A stretch of DNA of 64,000 bases from Chlorops oryzae (lineage: Eukaryota > Arthropoda > Insecta > Diptera > Chloropidae): NCBI GenBank assembly GCA_020466095.1, contig CM035806.1, positions 20,298,571 to 20,362,570 on the forward strand. Direction: 5' to 3'. The position numbers and the translations under genes were made by a program. Below are positions 47,010 to 58,570 of the stretch, in pieces. Position 1 is the stretch's first letter. Every line of letters starts with the position of its first letter. The notes below the pieces were generated by a model that had not been told where the DNA came from, did no database searches, and saw only the letters and a program-made list of their open reading frames with translations.

Positions 47010-47202
47010 TGCTTCAAACTGTATTTTTAACATTGGCTTGTCATTGAGGCATTACCACTCCCACATTTAACTACTCCACGAATAGACCTACTGTGGTGAA
47101 TTAGAGGTCAGTTGTCTTACACAAAATACTCTACATTTTGACTAGTCATGTTCTGGGGTAACTCAGAGTACTCCTTTTCGGTAAGTTGACCTATCGCACC
47201 CT
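47010..47202 (-). repeat. Dispersed repeat E, copy 3, nested in H2
   Basis: CGAATAGACCTACTGTGGTG, GAGGTCAGTTGTC and GACTAGTCATGTTCTGGGG match copy 1 in reverse complement. Confidence 0.65.
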
Positions 47203-47421
47203 TGCTACAAAATCGGTACAACTCAAAATTTCGCATTTCTGGAACAATCATTCATTCTCTATTGAAACTTGCAAAAAATAATTATTTTTCTTAACTTAGT
47301 TTATTCTTAATCGACTACTGCATCAGTCTATATAAACATAAATTTTCTAGGTGTTGAGTTTCTTGCAGAAAAATGTGGTTGAAAATAAAAAATTTGAAAT
47401 GGGTTTAGGAGCAAGGGTGCG
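47203..47421. mobile_element. Small inverted-repeat unit with CGCACCCTTGCT ends
   Basis: A 12-bp perfect inverted repeat bounds 219 bp. The interior resembles 28705-28870 (shared GCATTTCTNGAACAA and TATATAAACATAAAT-like segments). No convincing target duplication was seen. Confidence 0.5.
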
Positions 47422-47999
47422 AAATTTATAAATTTTACACTTACGATGTCGCACGCTACAAACTTCAAATATGTCTCAGGGCCAAAGCGTTGATTATTTT
47501 GCAACAAAATTTTTTTTATTTAATTGCAATACAAATTGCTGTTTGCTGCGAATATTTGAGGCGCGTTGCACAAACACCTTTGACTCAGTGATAACAAATG
47601 TTATTTTTCAATGTCGCACGCTACAACGAAATAAACGATAAAGTAAAGAAAAAATTTACCGTAATTGGCGATTGCATCGTTCCCTTTGCATTTTTCTTAC
47701 ATTCCTCAAATATAAAACTATATTTAAAAGTGCAAATATCAAAGCATAGTGGATGTTATTACGAACAATAATCAAAACAAAACGGGAAGAGAAATATTCA
47801 AAACATAACTTTTGTACTTGTGCGACTTTGCATTTGAATATTTCTAAATGTGTTATGAATATATGTGGAATATGTTTAGATTAGTAAAATTTGATCGATT
47901 CTCTATAAATATATGTAAAAACAACATACTTTTATAGGCTTTGAATTTTTTGACTCCGGTTGACATTTCTGTGGAAATGCCCATATGTAGAACCGATCC

Positions 48000-48370
48000 C
48001 AAATTTATATGAAACGCAACTGGTCTAGGGCTAACCCTGGTCTAGTCCCAAAATGAGCGTAGTTGGGTGAGTTCTTTTGAGCTTGTTCATTTTTTGCTTT
48101 GCTTGTTAGGTAGACAAAAGATGTTTCAATATGGGTTTCGAAATGAATGTTACTAGAGGCGAGCTCTAATTTTTTATAAAAAAAAAATAAAAAATAAAAA
48201 ACTCACCCTCATTCAAAGACAAAGGGACTCACCTGGGACCCATCCGCAACCCACCCCATACGCTTTGGAAAGCGACCGTTTGTTTTTCAATGACCGCATT
48301 ATGCTAAAAGAGGTGAGTTCAACCTCTTTAAGACCGACCCGCGGTCGACCCAGGATCGGTCTCATTTACG
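48000..48370. repeat. GGTGAGT/ACTCACC-motif block
   Basis: GGGTGAGTTC, ACTCACCCTC, GACTCACCTGGGACC, GAGGTGAGTTC and GACCCAGGATCGGTC recur. It begins near GGTCTAGTCCCAAAATGAGC, just right of H2, and ends near the CA microsatellite. No coding sense was found. Confidence 0.35.
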
Positions 48371-48383
48371 GCAGGGTGATGAT

Positions 48384-48386
<3 letters not shown>

Positions 48387-48451
<65 letters not shown>
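48387..48451 (+). repeat. (CA)n microsatellite
   Basis: About 32 uninterrupted CA units. Confidence 0.97.
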
Positions 48452-48454
<3 letters not shown>

Positions 48455-48879
48455 CTTAAGCCTTAAGAAAAATCATTTATATATTTTCTTTTTCTTTACC
48501 ACTTTTTCATTCGTTCTGAGCTTTCTGAATTGCGAGAGAATCCGTTGAAGTTTAAAACGTTTCTCGCCATTCGTTAGGATTCATTGAAACAGAGTTCTTA
48601 AGACACCATTCATCGCCTTGTTCTTGTTCTTTGCTTCGTAAATCATTAAGGACTTCAGCGAAATCCTGCTTCAGTTAATGCAATACTCTTTTATTTATGA
48701 ATTCGAATAAAAAGTCAAACGAAATTTCTCGTTGTCAACGGGGAGAGTGAAAAGCATAATTTAATTTTTTATTTTACTTTATACTCCAAGGATATTTTGC
48801 ATTTGTGCGTCCGCATGTACTGTCCAGAAGTGCTCGAATTTTTCGTCCATCTCTCTGTCTTTCAGTTAACCTTTCAATC

Positions 48880-49075
48880 TGTCCGTTAGTTTACAGGTTT
48901 ACTTTGGAAAGAGTTGGGCTATGTTGACGAAAATCGGAATACCTACAGATTGTAGGACACATCAACTCGACCTATGGACCGATGAAGACCATTTTTAGGG
49001 ATTCCTCCAGTTTCTTATGATCAAATGACAAAAGCTGAACTTAAACCTGAGTTTTTAAAATATTTTGATGGTTTT

Positions 49076-49106
<31 letters not shown>

Positions 49107-49310
49107 GGGGGGTCTTCATAAAGCTTCGAAAAGTTTGTTAAAGTGGGCATGGCAAAAGTAAAAAATTGTCTTTCATATCTACAATTCATAGGGCAATCGT
49201 ATTAAAATCGGCATATGAGCTTTTAAAGTGCTCATAAGCAGTAAGCTTTTCTCGTTTTTTTAGTGGGCGTGGTCCATAAAATGTCTTTCATTTTGTATTA
49301 AAGCGCTTCC
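48880..49310 (-). mobile_element. Old, diverged family A copy containing a T14-G27 run
   Basis: The order of landmarks (GACCATTTTTAGGG, CAAAGTGGGCATGGCAAAA, ATCGGCATATGAG) follows the reverse-oriented copy at 19.9-20.5 kb with strong divergence. The homopolymer at 49072-49112 interrupts it. Another faint similarity (GGTGGGCGTGGCAGATTTTA) lies near 50127. Confidence 0.5.
49072..49112 (+). repeat. T14 followed by G27
   Basis: A 14-nt T run passes directly into 27 consecutive G, the longest G run in the window, inside an old family A copy. It could form G-quadruplexes, and its length is prone to sequencing error. Confidence 0.9.
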
Positions 49311-50537
49311 TTTTATGTAGTAGGGCCAAGTATTCATAAACGTATACCATTTATGTGTAGGATGTCGTATTGCCCAGCTCTACTAGGCTAAACAACAGCT
49401 AAAAATTGTTTCTTATTTTTCTTTTTGGAACGAAATCACCATGGCTCGCTTGGAATTTTTCCGCATTTCACTTTTATGCTGTTCTCATATTTATTTGATG
49501 TCTTTGTTCCTTTTGCCGTTGGAGGGCAATTAAATATAAATGGCTTCGACTGCTGGGTCCTGCAGCGACAAATTGCCACGGCGCACAGTGGTCATTTGGT
49601 GGCAAAAAGTACATTTTTCGACCAATTGATTACAAAAAACTCATGATGTAGTTTTGTACAGGGTTGTCCAAGTACGAGAAATCGAAAGTAAAAAAAAAAA
49701 AAAAAAAAATTTAAAACCCGTGGGAAGTCACATAACGATTATAGGGCGATAAATAACAAAGATTTCGATTTAATTCAGTATTTTATGAAAGGAAAAGAAA
49801 ATCACTCCCAATACCCAAATGGTTTTTTTTAGTCGTGGATTCACCGAAGGAATCAATTAGAATGGTTTATAAGTTATGCCGATTGCAAATGACTCTATTG
49901 AATACAGCTTTTGCCATTTTTTTTATTGGGAAAGAACGAATTTCTTTTACGATCTGTTGTTTTCTAATATATTTTGGAGGAATAAATGCTCGGCTTAAAC
50001 TGGCTACTTTTAGATTTCATCAATTTTGGAATAAAAGTCCAGGATAATTGCAAAGTAAATTTTAAAAAAAATGTAGTATACTTTTAGGGTAATCGATTGT
50101 AATGAAAGTTATGATTGGTGGGCGTGGCAGATTTTAATGAAATTTTCAGTATATTTTTGCCTTGTTGATAGTAAAATGTGTGTACAGTTTCAAAAAAAAT
50201 TTTATCAAAAGGGAACAAAATTGAATGAAAAATTCATTTTGGGATGTATGCGGGATGGTAGGTGGGCATAGACAATTTTGATGAACTTAGTTTCATTCTC
50301 AATTTCACTAAATTAAAGCTCGAAGTCAAGTCTGATTACGCTAGGAGCACTCTTTCAACTTTTTGTCAAGAAACGTATGAAGCCTAACCACTGTGCGACG
50401 CCACTCGAAAGCAAGTTGAGCTGAGGAGAATATGGCACGACTACGAGTTGCAGGTTGTAGGTGCACTCGCGTACAGGATTCTGCAACAGTGAATGGGCCA
50501 ATAAAAACTGTGCACTTTTAACGAGTCGCTCTGTACT
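49311..50537. other. No gene recognised
   Basis: AT-rich, with a faint family A similarity near 50040-50340 (GGTGGGCGTGGCAGATTTTA). Confidence 0.4.
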
Positions 50538-50737
50538 TTAAATTGTTCTTCGTTCTTCGCTTTGCGATCAATTCCAGAGCAACAAGTTCGAGGTTGGTCC
50601 TTTATTATTTTAGTAAATTTTTTCCCCTCATATATATCTTTATATATATGTATATGTCTATATATATATATATATTTCTACAAAGCAACTCAAAGTGTCG
50701 CGCTTGCCACAAAGAAATTTTCAATTAAAACGAAACA

Positions 50738-50890
50738 ATGACCGAACGAAGAGGAACGGAGGCGCGCACGGAAGAAGGAGCAGCAGCAGGCAGAAAAGGA
50801 ACCTCAGCTAAAAGGCAATTGACCAACAACTTTACATCCGTTTCACAGTCGGCCAATAGAGCTGAGGAGATACGACGAGACATAGGGTGA
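50738..50890 (+). CDS. Short ORF, 50 aa, possible first exon or upstream ORF
   Basis: An ATG in good insect context (ACGAAACAATGACC) opens a 50-residue frame, MTERRGTEAR... ending ...EEIRRDIG. It is rich in Arg, Glu and Ala, unlike the Phe/Lys/Asn-rich chance frames of the window. GT-containing donor-like sites occur at 50887 (ATAGG/GTGAAG), inside the last codons, and at 50909 (AAAGG/GTAAGA), just past the stop. If the first is used this would be the start of a longer coding exon chain; if the second, it is an upstream ORF in a leader exon. I recognise no protein family. The surrounding 50.5-51.45 kb has leader-like features: CAACAA and GTTGTT triplets, purine-rich segments and another donor-like AA/GTAAGC near 51383. 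No acceptor or downstream exon was identified. Confidence 0.25.
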   Translation: MTERRGTEARTEEGAAAGRKGTSAKRQLTNNFTSVSQSANRAEEIRRDIG

Positions 50891-51636
50891 AGGGGGCCAG
50901 GGGAAAGGGTAAGATGGGAAGGAGGGGTTGCTTTGTTCGCGGTGAGTGTTTTCAATTTCGTTCATTGTCTGTCGGATTGTAAAAATCTTGTTATTTTCGC
51001 TTCTGATTTATGATCGCCATTGCATGCATGCAACGTCGCGATTTTCTCTTTCTCTTTGGCTTTAGATATATTGTTGTTGTTATTGTTGTTGTTGCTGTTG
51101 CCGTTATTGCACTATCAGGATGGGGCGTAACTGTTGACTCTGGCCAGATCCATCTAAACGTTTGTTGCTCTGCAGCACGGTGAAAGTGCCGCTCCGATTT
51201 GAAATCACTCTTACGCACACACACACAGACACTCAATCGCGCAAATTTATTGAGGTGTTGCAACAGTTGCCGGCGAGATTCAGAATTTGTAGTTTGCATT
51301 GTTCCATCGCTTCACTGACTTCACCGCCCTTCGAGCTATGCATATGCGCCAGTGCAATTAAAACTTTGACTAACGAGTTTCGAAGTAAGCAAAATAACCA
51401 AGAAAAACAATTGACTTCAGCATCTGTGCACTGGAAATAAACAACAACAAAAACAGAAACAAAAAAAAAAAAAAAAAAAAAAAGCAAAAAAAAAACAAGG
51501 ACATTAATATACATCTTCGATTATTTCTATTCCACTATGGAACATCATCGAGTCATCAAGCTGTCTAATCACTGCTCACGTTTCGTCACATCAGACACTT
51601 TATGTTTTAACATCAAAATATTTTTCCCAACTAATA

Positions 51637-52638
51637 ACACAGTGCGACACGATTTTGTAAACAAAAATTTATCGACTGTTTTTGAAAGTGCTCGATGAGT
51701 TTAACAACGCCTCATACTCAGTTTTGTCAAGTCACCTTTACTTTTTTTTAAAATAGACTTCAAAAAGTGGGGCCGAGAATTAAATTACTCACTTACTTAT
51801 GGCTATATCTCAGAATCCGTTCAATATTTTAAATTTCTTTCTATCACAATTTATAGCTCTGAACTCATTTTAAATAGTTTTAGTACAAACCGGCCCGAAA
51901 AAACTATATCTAGTAGGTGCAAATTGCAAAAATTCCTAAAATTGTACGTGTTTTTTTTTATCATATTTTATTTTGTATGGCCTATAGCTCCCAAGGCAAT
52001 GAACATTTTATCAAAATTTTTTAATGCAGATATAGAAAGATTATAACTAAACAACTTCTTCATATATACGAACTGCATCCGAGCACTACTTGGTACCGTT
52101 ATGCCGCTGCAAAGTTGAACAATTTTTACCAAAAATCGGAAGAAAAAACGCAAAATCACCCTTTGGGTATGCACGAAAATTTTCAAACCAACGCAAATGG
52201 TTCCGAACTATGAAAATAGTATGTAATCAGTGTTGCACTATTTTCTTTTCTGGATAATCTGCCAAGGCAAAAAGGGATTTAAGGAGTTTTTTCCTTGGCA
52301 GATTATCCAGAAAAAAAGTGCAATACTGATTAAAAATTCTTTTCACGGTTCTGAACCATTTGCTTTGGATTGAAAAACTACTAAAACTATTTAAAATGAG
52401 TTCAGAGCTATAAATTGTGTTCGAATTGAAATTAAAATATTGAACGGATTACGAGATATAGCTATAAGTAAGTGAGTAATTTAATTCTCGGCCCCACTTT
52501 TTGAAGTCTATTTAAAAAAAAAATTGAGGTGACTTAACAAAACTGAGTATGTGGCGTTGTTATACTCACCGAGCACTTTCAAAAACAGTCGTCAAATTTT
52601 TGTTTACAAAACATGACCTCTAAAATTTCGCACAGTGT
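51637..52638. mobile_element. Foldback element of family B, about 1.0 kb
   Basis: The left 250 bp (51637-51890) is the inverted copy of the right 250 bp (52385-52638), with ends ACACAGTGCG and CGCACAGTGT. AATA flanks each side and may be a 4-bp duplication. Near the centre is a perfect 22-bp hairpin (52246-52267 and 52293-52314; core GGATAATCTGCCAAGG). The left half has about 285 bp not present in the right half. No protein is encoded. Related partial copies lie near 4570, 41200, 44180 and 57170. Confidence 0.8.
52246..52314. repeat. Perfect 22-bp central hairpin of the family B foldback
   Basis: The arms contain CTGGATAATCTGCCAAGG and its complement, with a 25-nt loop. Just outside, inverted copies of AGTGCAACACTGATT-like sequence continue the symmetry. 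Confidence 0.9.
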
Positions 52639-52811
52639 AATACATTCACTTCATGCCCTAAAGTTGAAGTCCCCCTTCGAAAACTTTTACATTAAAATGA
52701 AATAAAAATATATGTACATATATGTATATAAAAAAAAAAAAAATTCCTCAAAAATTCAATATTCTCGACTCAGCCCCGACTTTGCACTTAGCACCACAGG
52801 AAGAACGAAAA

Positions 52812-53670
52812 CAAGTAAGGGTGTTATAGTCAGGCGAGCCTGACAATAGAATACCCGACACAGACACACATGTTCAAATAATTTTTAATATCAAGAGGTG
52901 TTTAAGGCCATAAGGGGCCCCATATACCGACTTTTGATAGATTTCTTTATGAAAACTGCCCCTTTGAAACGGCAACTTTTCCAATTTTTGTTGAACTATA
53001 ATCGGAGGCTTAAATATACGTTCAAATTTTAAGTTTCATTAAAATATTTCGAAAAAGTCCGATTTGAAGGCAGTTTTGGGATTTTTGTGACAGACCCTAG
53101 TACTGGAGGTACCCTTAAAAATGGACCGATCAAGGAAAATTTTTGAAAGAATGTTTAAGGCTACAAAGGAAGCATAAGTGCCAAATTTCGTTCAAGTCCC
53201 ATTTGAATTTCGGGTGTAGGAGACAATTTTCGATAACCGCCCTCCTGCCACGCCCACTTTTTCAATTTTTGGAAATTATATTGCTGGCCTCTAAATATGA
53301 TCAAATATCAAATTTCATCAAAATATCTTGAAAAACTTCGATTTTAGAGCAGTTTGTGTGATTTTCGTAACAGACCCTAGTACTGGAGGTACCCCTAAAA
53401 ATGGTCCGATCGGGTCCATTCTCGAACTTGTTCTTACTCATGTCCCCGTGAGCACGCATACCAAATTTTGTCAAGATAGCTCAACTCCTTCGATAAGATA
53501 ACTGTATACAAACAGACGGACAACAGACAGACGGACATGCTAAATCAAATCTCCTGGTGACGCTGATCATTTCTATATATATTTTGTATGGTCTATCTCG
53601 ACTGGTTCTGGGTGTTACACACAACCACACAAACGCAATATACCCTCGACACAGAGTGTGTCGGGTATAA
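52812..53670 (+). mobile_element. Family A repeat, full-length (DINE/Helitron-like candidate)
   Basis: This is the best-preserved copy, about 860 bp. It begins ACAAGTAAGGGTGTTATAGT, then has the palindrome GTCAGGCGAGCCTGAC and GAATACCCGACACA. It ends with a hairpin, TATACCCTCGACACAGAG then TGTGTCGGGTATAA. The early ACCCGACACA is inverted relative to the late TGTCGGGTAT, giving subterminal inverted repeats plus a 3' hairpin. That architecture, the TGCCACGCCCAC segment and the GTGTTACACACA segment recall DINE-1/HINE elements of Drosophila. Assignment to Helitrons is inferred, not proven. There is no ORF. Confidence 0.75.
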
Positions 53671-54271
53671 AAACAATTATCCTTATTTTAACGAATATTT
53701 CTATTCACTGATATCCTTTGAATAATAGAAGGGAAAAAATCCTTTTTAAATTGGCCATTAAATGCCGAATTTTTTTCAAGGGGGAGCTGCTGCACTCAGA
53801 ACTCCGAGGCTTTCTAAGCATAATTCACTCTGAGTCACTTCGAAGCGTAAAATTCGTATGCAACATACGAACCGAACGGTCGAACAGCATGTCACTTTGA
53901 GTTGAATATCCTCTTTTGAATTCCTTTGTTGATTTTCTTATTCAAACATATGCACGTTCGCGATGGGGCGACCAGCAAAAAAAAAAAAAAATTTTTTTAA
54001 AAATAGTTACCCCAAATATCTTGCTTCTCAATCTAAATAGAGGGCAAACTCCTATAGTTGCCACATGAAATTTATATAAATTAAAAAAATAAATAAATAA
54101 AAAATATAGTTCTCTGCTCAATGGCAAATATGCCGAGTGGGGCATTAATGGGGAATAAAAATAAAAATAAGGGTAGCGCATTTGTTTCCTGGGTTTCATA
54201 AGGGTTAAAAGTCATTTAATGAAGTTGGAACATTTTCTTTTCCATCGGGCAATGCGCGCGCGTGTGTTCGT
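53671..54271. other. No feature recognised
   Basis: AT-rich spacer between the full-length family A element and the GT microsatellite. Confidence 0.5.
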
Positions 54272-54279
54272 GTGTGTGT

Positions 54280-54310
<31 letters not shown>
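54272..54310 (+). repeat. (GT)n microsatellite
   Basis: An interrupted GT run follows CGCGCGCG. Confidence 0.95.
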
Positions 54311-54311
<1 letters not shown>

Positions 54312-55754
54312 GACATTATTCAGAATTTAAGGAAGTGATTTTCTTCTGTTTCTATTGAGCTATGCTATTCCAAGAACAGCAGCGACAGTGACAGTGTCAG
54401 GTGGAGGCAAACATAAATTATGTCATAAAAATTCAAATATCTTTCGATAACGAACTCTTAACGCTTTAACTGAATAAAAACCATATTATAACAGTTGTGA
54501 TGACATTTTTCAAGTGTCACGAAACGAAAAAGAATCCTGTCACTTATTTTTATCATGACAATGCAATATAATTGCCAAAAGATAAAGCTTGCCATTAAAA
54601 TTCAGTCAGCCAATGACCGGAAATGCTTTGTTATAATGCAATTTCAAAAGATTAAGCGATAAATGACTGAACCCACATTGAAACGTTTATGTATGTATGT
54701 ATGTCCTTTGTGAATTCGCCAATTCGAATATACTAAGGCCATTGCTTTGATTCATCAGAGAAACTGTCAATTTTCAACTGAGAAAATCTTTGTAATTGGA
54801 AGATTGATCAATCGATCTCGAACAGCACGAAGCAGCATATAATCATTACATATTATATTATAATGTGTAAGTATTTCGCTCAAAAAATGAGTATTAAATA
54901 ATGGCTCTGAGCTAGGACGAAACAATCGCAAAACAAGAATCAATATATACATATCTATTTGCATTGCCTTAAGAGGCAAGAATATATCTCGATTGTGAAT
55001 CTTAACTATTAACAATAGTCTTACAATACTTTCGTGTTAGTCACTAAAGCAGGGGTGTACGCGGGAGTAGTCCTACGGCTTCAAACACTCTCCGAAATCC
55101 GAGGAATGACTGAGTAAAACGAGGAAATTTTCACGATATAAATAGCTTTCTAATATCTGAGACCTCTCCCGACGTAATATTCTCCTCATGCGCCTCTCCA
55201 AAGAAGTCAACAAAAAATAAAAAAATTAAAAAAACAACAGGGGAGGAACAAAATTCAATAACTTTAAGAAATCGCACTACAACTACAACAATTGATTTCA
55301 TTATTCAAAAGGGCTTAGCGAAACGATGAAGACAGGGGGGGATGCGGGGGGTTGATTGGAATCCACCGATACCTTGTCAAAATCTTCAACACGATAGCAG
55401 TACTTCGCTGCAAGGACTAAACGAGAATTGATTGAATATGAACTCCCTGTGAGAATCTCTGCAGGTGTTCACGTGTTTCGTTTTGTTTCAATTGAAGACA
55501 TCAAAGCGAAAGTTGAGCCTGAGATTGATCGTCTCATTTGCACGACATTGTTACCTTTAATTCTCATGTTATGTGCTTTGCTGGCTATGCTGCATAAGTT
55601 CAAAGGACGAAATGAAGGAAGAGAGTTAAATCAAATGATTTTTCACTTCAATCTTTTTTTTTAACCCATTATTGCGCTAAATGTGAATTCAAAGTATGCG
55701 GCGAACATCGTTTTTTTTTTTCGTTTTTGCTTGAATTAAACCACGGTTCAGCGG
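54311..55754. other. No gene recognised
   Basis: The 78-residue frame at 55428-55664 has one hydrophobic stretch but no recognised family. TATG repeats at 54690-54703. Confidence 0.4.
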
Positions 55755-56430
55755 AATTAAATTAAAATTAATTAAATTTAAATTAATTAATTAAATTATT
55801 AAATTAAATTTTAAATTAAATTAAATTAATTATTAAATTAAATTAAATTAAATTAAATTAAATTAAATTAAATTAAATTAAATTAAATTAAATTAAATTA
55901 AATTAAATTAAATTAAATTAAATTAAATTAAATTAAATTAATATTAAATTAAATTAAATTTAAATTAAATTTAAATTAAATTAAATTTAAATTAAATTAA
56001 ATTAAATTAAATTAATAATTAAATTAAATTAAAATTTAATATTAAATTAATTAATTTAAATTAAATTAAATTAAATTAAATTAAATTTAAATTAAATTAA
56101 ATTAAATTAAATTAAATTAAATTAAATAAATAAATTAAATTAAATTAAATTAAATTAAATTAAATTAAATTAAATTAAATTAAATTAAATTAAATTAAAT
56201 TAAATTAAATTAAAATTAAATTAAATTAAATTAAATTAAATTAAATTAAATTAAATTAAATTAAATTAATAATTAAATTAAATTAAATTAAATTAAATTA
56301 AATTAAATTAAATTAAATTAAATTAAATTAAATTAAATTAAATTAAATTAAATTAAATTAAATTAAATTAAATTAAATTAAATTAAATGAAATTAAAATA
56401 ATTGAAATGAAATTAAATTAAAATAAATTT
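55755..56430. repeat. AAATT pentanucleotide microsatellite, about 680 bp
   Basis: This is nearly uninterrupted (AAATT)n with occasional slips. The repeat is rich in the self-complementary words TTAA and AATT. Confidence 0.97.
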
Positions 56431-57169
56431 AATTTCGAGGACTATCGAGGACTCTGTGCTGTAATGTTTCAATCGCATTGTCGCATAAGTCGGCGCATTT
56501 ATTATCGATTATTCAAACGAGTGCTAAAGCCACTCTCATTGTCGTTTAAGAAGTCCTTCACCCACTGAATATAGGGGAGGAGGTAAGACAAATTTTTTTT
56601 TTTTTGAAAATTCTTTGCGGACTTTTTGATGTTATGACAACACACAAGGAGTGAATCAAAAATCGATCAATCAAAGATGAAAAGCCCTGCCGAACGTACT
56701 TGTCGTCTGAGTGGCAGAGAAGTAGAAACAAAACAAAACAAAACGAAACGAATCGGAAATCAACAATAGCAACATGCCGAACGGGACTGGAAGAAAGATC
56801 TTTAACATGCAGAAGGGATGCCTTTTTTGGCCAACTTATGGGGTGGATTTCTTTTTTCTCTTTCTAACAAGGGTTGGTGGAACTCTTAAAATTCTAGTGT
56901 GACAGCATTGGTGACAATTTTTTGAAAAAATCAAAATAAAAATCAAAACAAATGAATAAAACCAGGTAATTAAAGTAAAATCTAAAATCGATGACATTCG
57001 AATTTTTCACTGACAGTTCTATTTTAAATAGTGGAGCGCCCAGGGGTTTTGACCTCGGAAAATGGTTACAGTGAATGAATTTCTTTTGCTGAGGTGGCAT
57101 TTTCTTTTTTATAGGTACTATAACCTGCAAAGTTTACCAAAAAATGTATCGTGCTTTCCATTTTTTTTT
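56431..57169. other. No feature recognised
   Basis: AT-rich spacer with an AAAAC repeat near 56729-56745. Confidence 0.5.
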
Positions 57170-57600
57170 TTTTTATTATTTAATTGAAAAACGATAAAAA
57201 ATTACACGATGCAACAGGTAAATTGTTGCCAAAATTTTTTTACTAAATCTCTATATTTGGTTTTCCTAGATTGTATCGTGTTCAAATTTAAATCGATCCT
57301 GAATATTGTGCCTGAGCATGAAATTGCGGCATTCGTTAATTTTACCTATGGCTATATCTCGTCAATGGCTTAATATTTGATTTTCCTGTCTATAAGAAAG
57401 TTTTTGCTTTATTCATGAGAAAATAACTTTAGTACAAACTAACCTAAAAAAAAAGACTCCATCTAGTGGGTGCAAAAAGCAAAAATCTAAAAAATAAAAC
57501 AATACAAATACATATCAGTATTGTAAAGAAACAAAAATGCTTCTTTATTGGTATATAATAAGCCCCGCATCCTTATCGACTTTCTCAGATTGTTATTGGA
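57170..57600 (+). repeat. Diverged family B fragment, copy 5
   Basis: The run TATGGCTATATCTC, then TTTAGTACAAACT, then ATCTAGTGGGTGCAAA keeps the order seen in the left half of the 51.6-kb element, with many substitutions. The ends are not clear. Confidence 0.5.
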
Positions 57601-57859
57601 ACCATTGAGGACAAGAGAATTTTTTTACCAAATTATTCTTTGGTGAGTTCTTTAAATTGTTGAGACATTGCTTTGCGGCCAAGGCGAAAAAGTTTTCTGT
57701 ATTAAAAATAAGTGGAGCTGATAATAGTTGTTCTTTTTCTTTCAGAGGCAAGATTAACCCGTAAAATGCAGAAAAAAACTTTTCTTTCAAAAACTGTTTT
57801 CATTAATAAAAATTTGTGTGTGTTTAGAGACAGAGCTCTGTGACTTAAAAAAGAAAGAT

Positions 57860-58570
57860 TCAGATTTGAAAAATAATAGTGGTATTCAAGCAAGTGTGCA
57901 TACTTTGCACCATATAGATAAAAATTGTTTCGTGCTGTTTGCAGATGGTGAAAAAGCTCAATGTGCTTCACCAAAAAGAACCACGTATTCAGAAATTTGT
58001 ACAAACGTAATAGTGGTCGATTCAAGCATAGTTCATATAGCTTTGCACCATATAGAACATATAGAAATGCTTCTCACCCTCGGAAAGTTTCCATTGTGGT
58101 GAGTTTCTTTTATATGAAAACTAGTTTCCACAGCTGTGGAAATTTTGCACAACGAATTCGGTATGGAAAATAATCAGCATGTTGTATGGAAATTTATAAA
58201 GCCCAAGCCTACTGCGTCAACCATTTTCATGTAAAAAATTATTCAAAGTAACTATCATTTTAAAATTAAAGAAATAATAGTGGTATTCAAGCAGGCTCGG
58301 AAATACCTACGTACAAAATTTGCGCGCGGAAATTTTCTACTATTGCTTGAAAGCCCCTTATGCAAAGCATGTGTAAAAATTTTTGCGAAAACAGCCGATT
58401 TCAATGTTTACTTTGATGAAAGAAGAATAAGCGAATATCGCGCATATTTCGCGCATCACAGTACGGGTGCAAATTTTCTGAGGCTGCGGTAACTATTTTT
58501 CATACAAAATAATTTCCGAGCTCGCGAAATTTCCGAGAGCGTAAATAACTGCTTGATTAACACAAATGTT
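57860..58570 (+). repeat. Repeat with AATAGTGGTATTCAAGCA landmarks
   Basis: AATAATAGTGGTATTCAAGC occurs at about 57870 and 58275, and TTTGCACCATATAGA twice (57904, 58043). From 58284, ATTCAAGCAG with GCTCGGAAAT has a loose inverted partner (ATTTCCGAGAGCG...CTGCTTGAT) at about 58527-58558. This is probably one or two decayed inverted-repeat elements. Confidence 0.45.

Larger units (their letters stand above)
46307..47986 (+). mobile_element. Motif-array element H2: TGTCGCACGCTACA copies with 15-bp TIRs
   Basis: Perfect inverted termini, ATATGGGCATTTCCA (46307-46321) and its complement (47972-47986), bound about 1.68 kb. Inside, TGTCGCACGCTACA occurs at 46680, 47447 and 47612, a 12-base match at 46496, and degenerate forms near 46335 and 46695, all on the plus strand. 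A family E repeat and a smaller TIR unit (47203-47421) are nested in the middle. No protein is encoded. Confidence 0.75.

Noticed and set aside
48265..48459. 64-residue frame ending in a poly His-Thr run
   Set aside because: The tail is the CA microsatellite.
55428..55664. Possible small membrane protein (78 aa)
   Set aside because: One hydrophobic segment in an AT-rich region is expected by chance; no start context or conserved motif.
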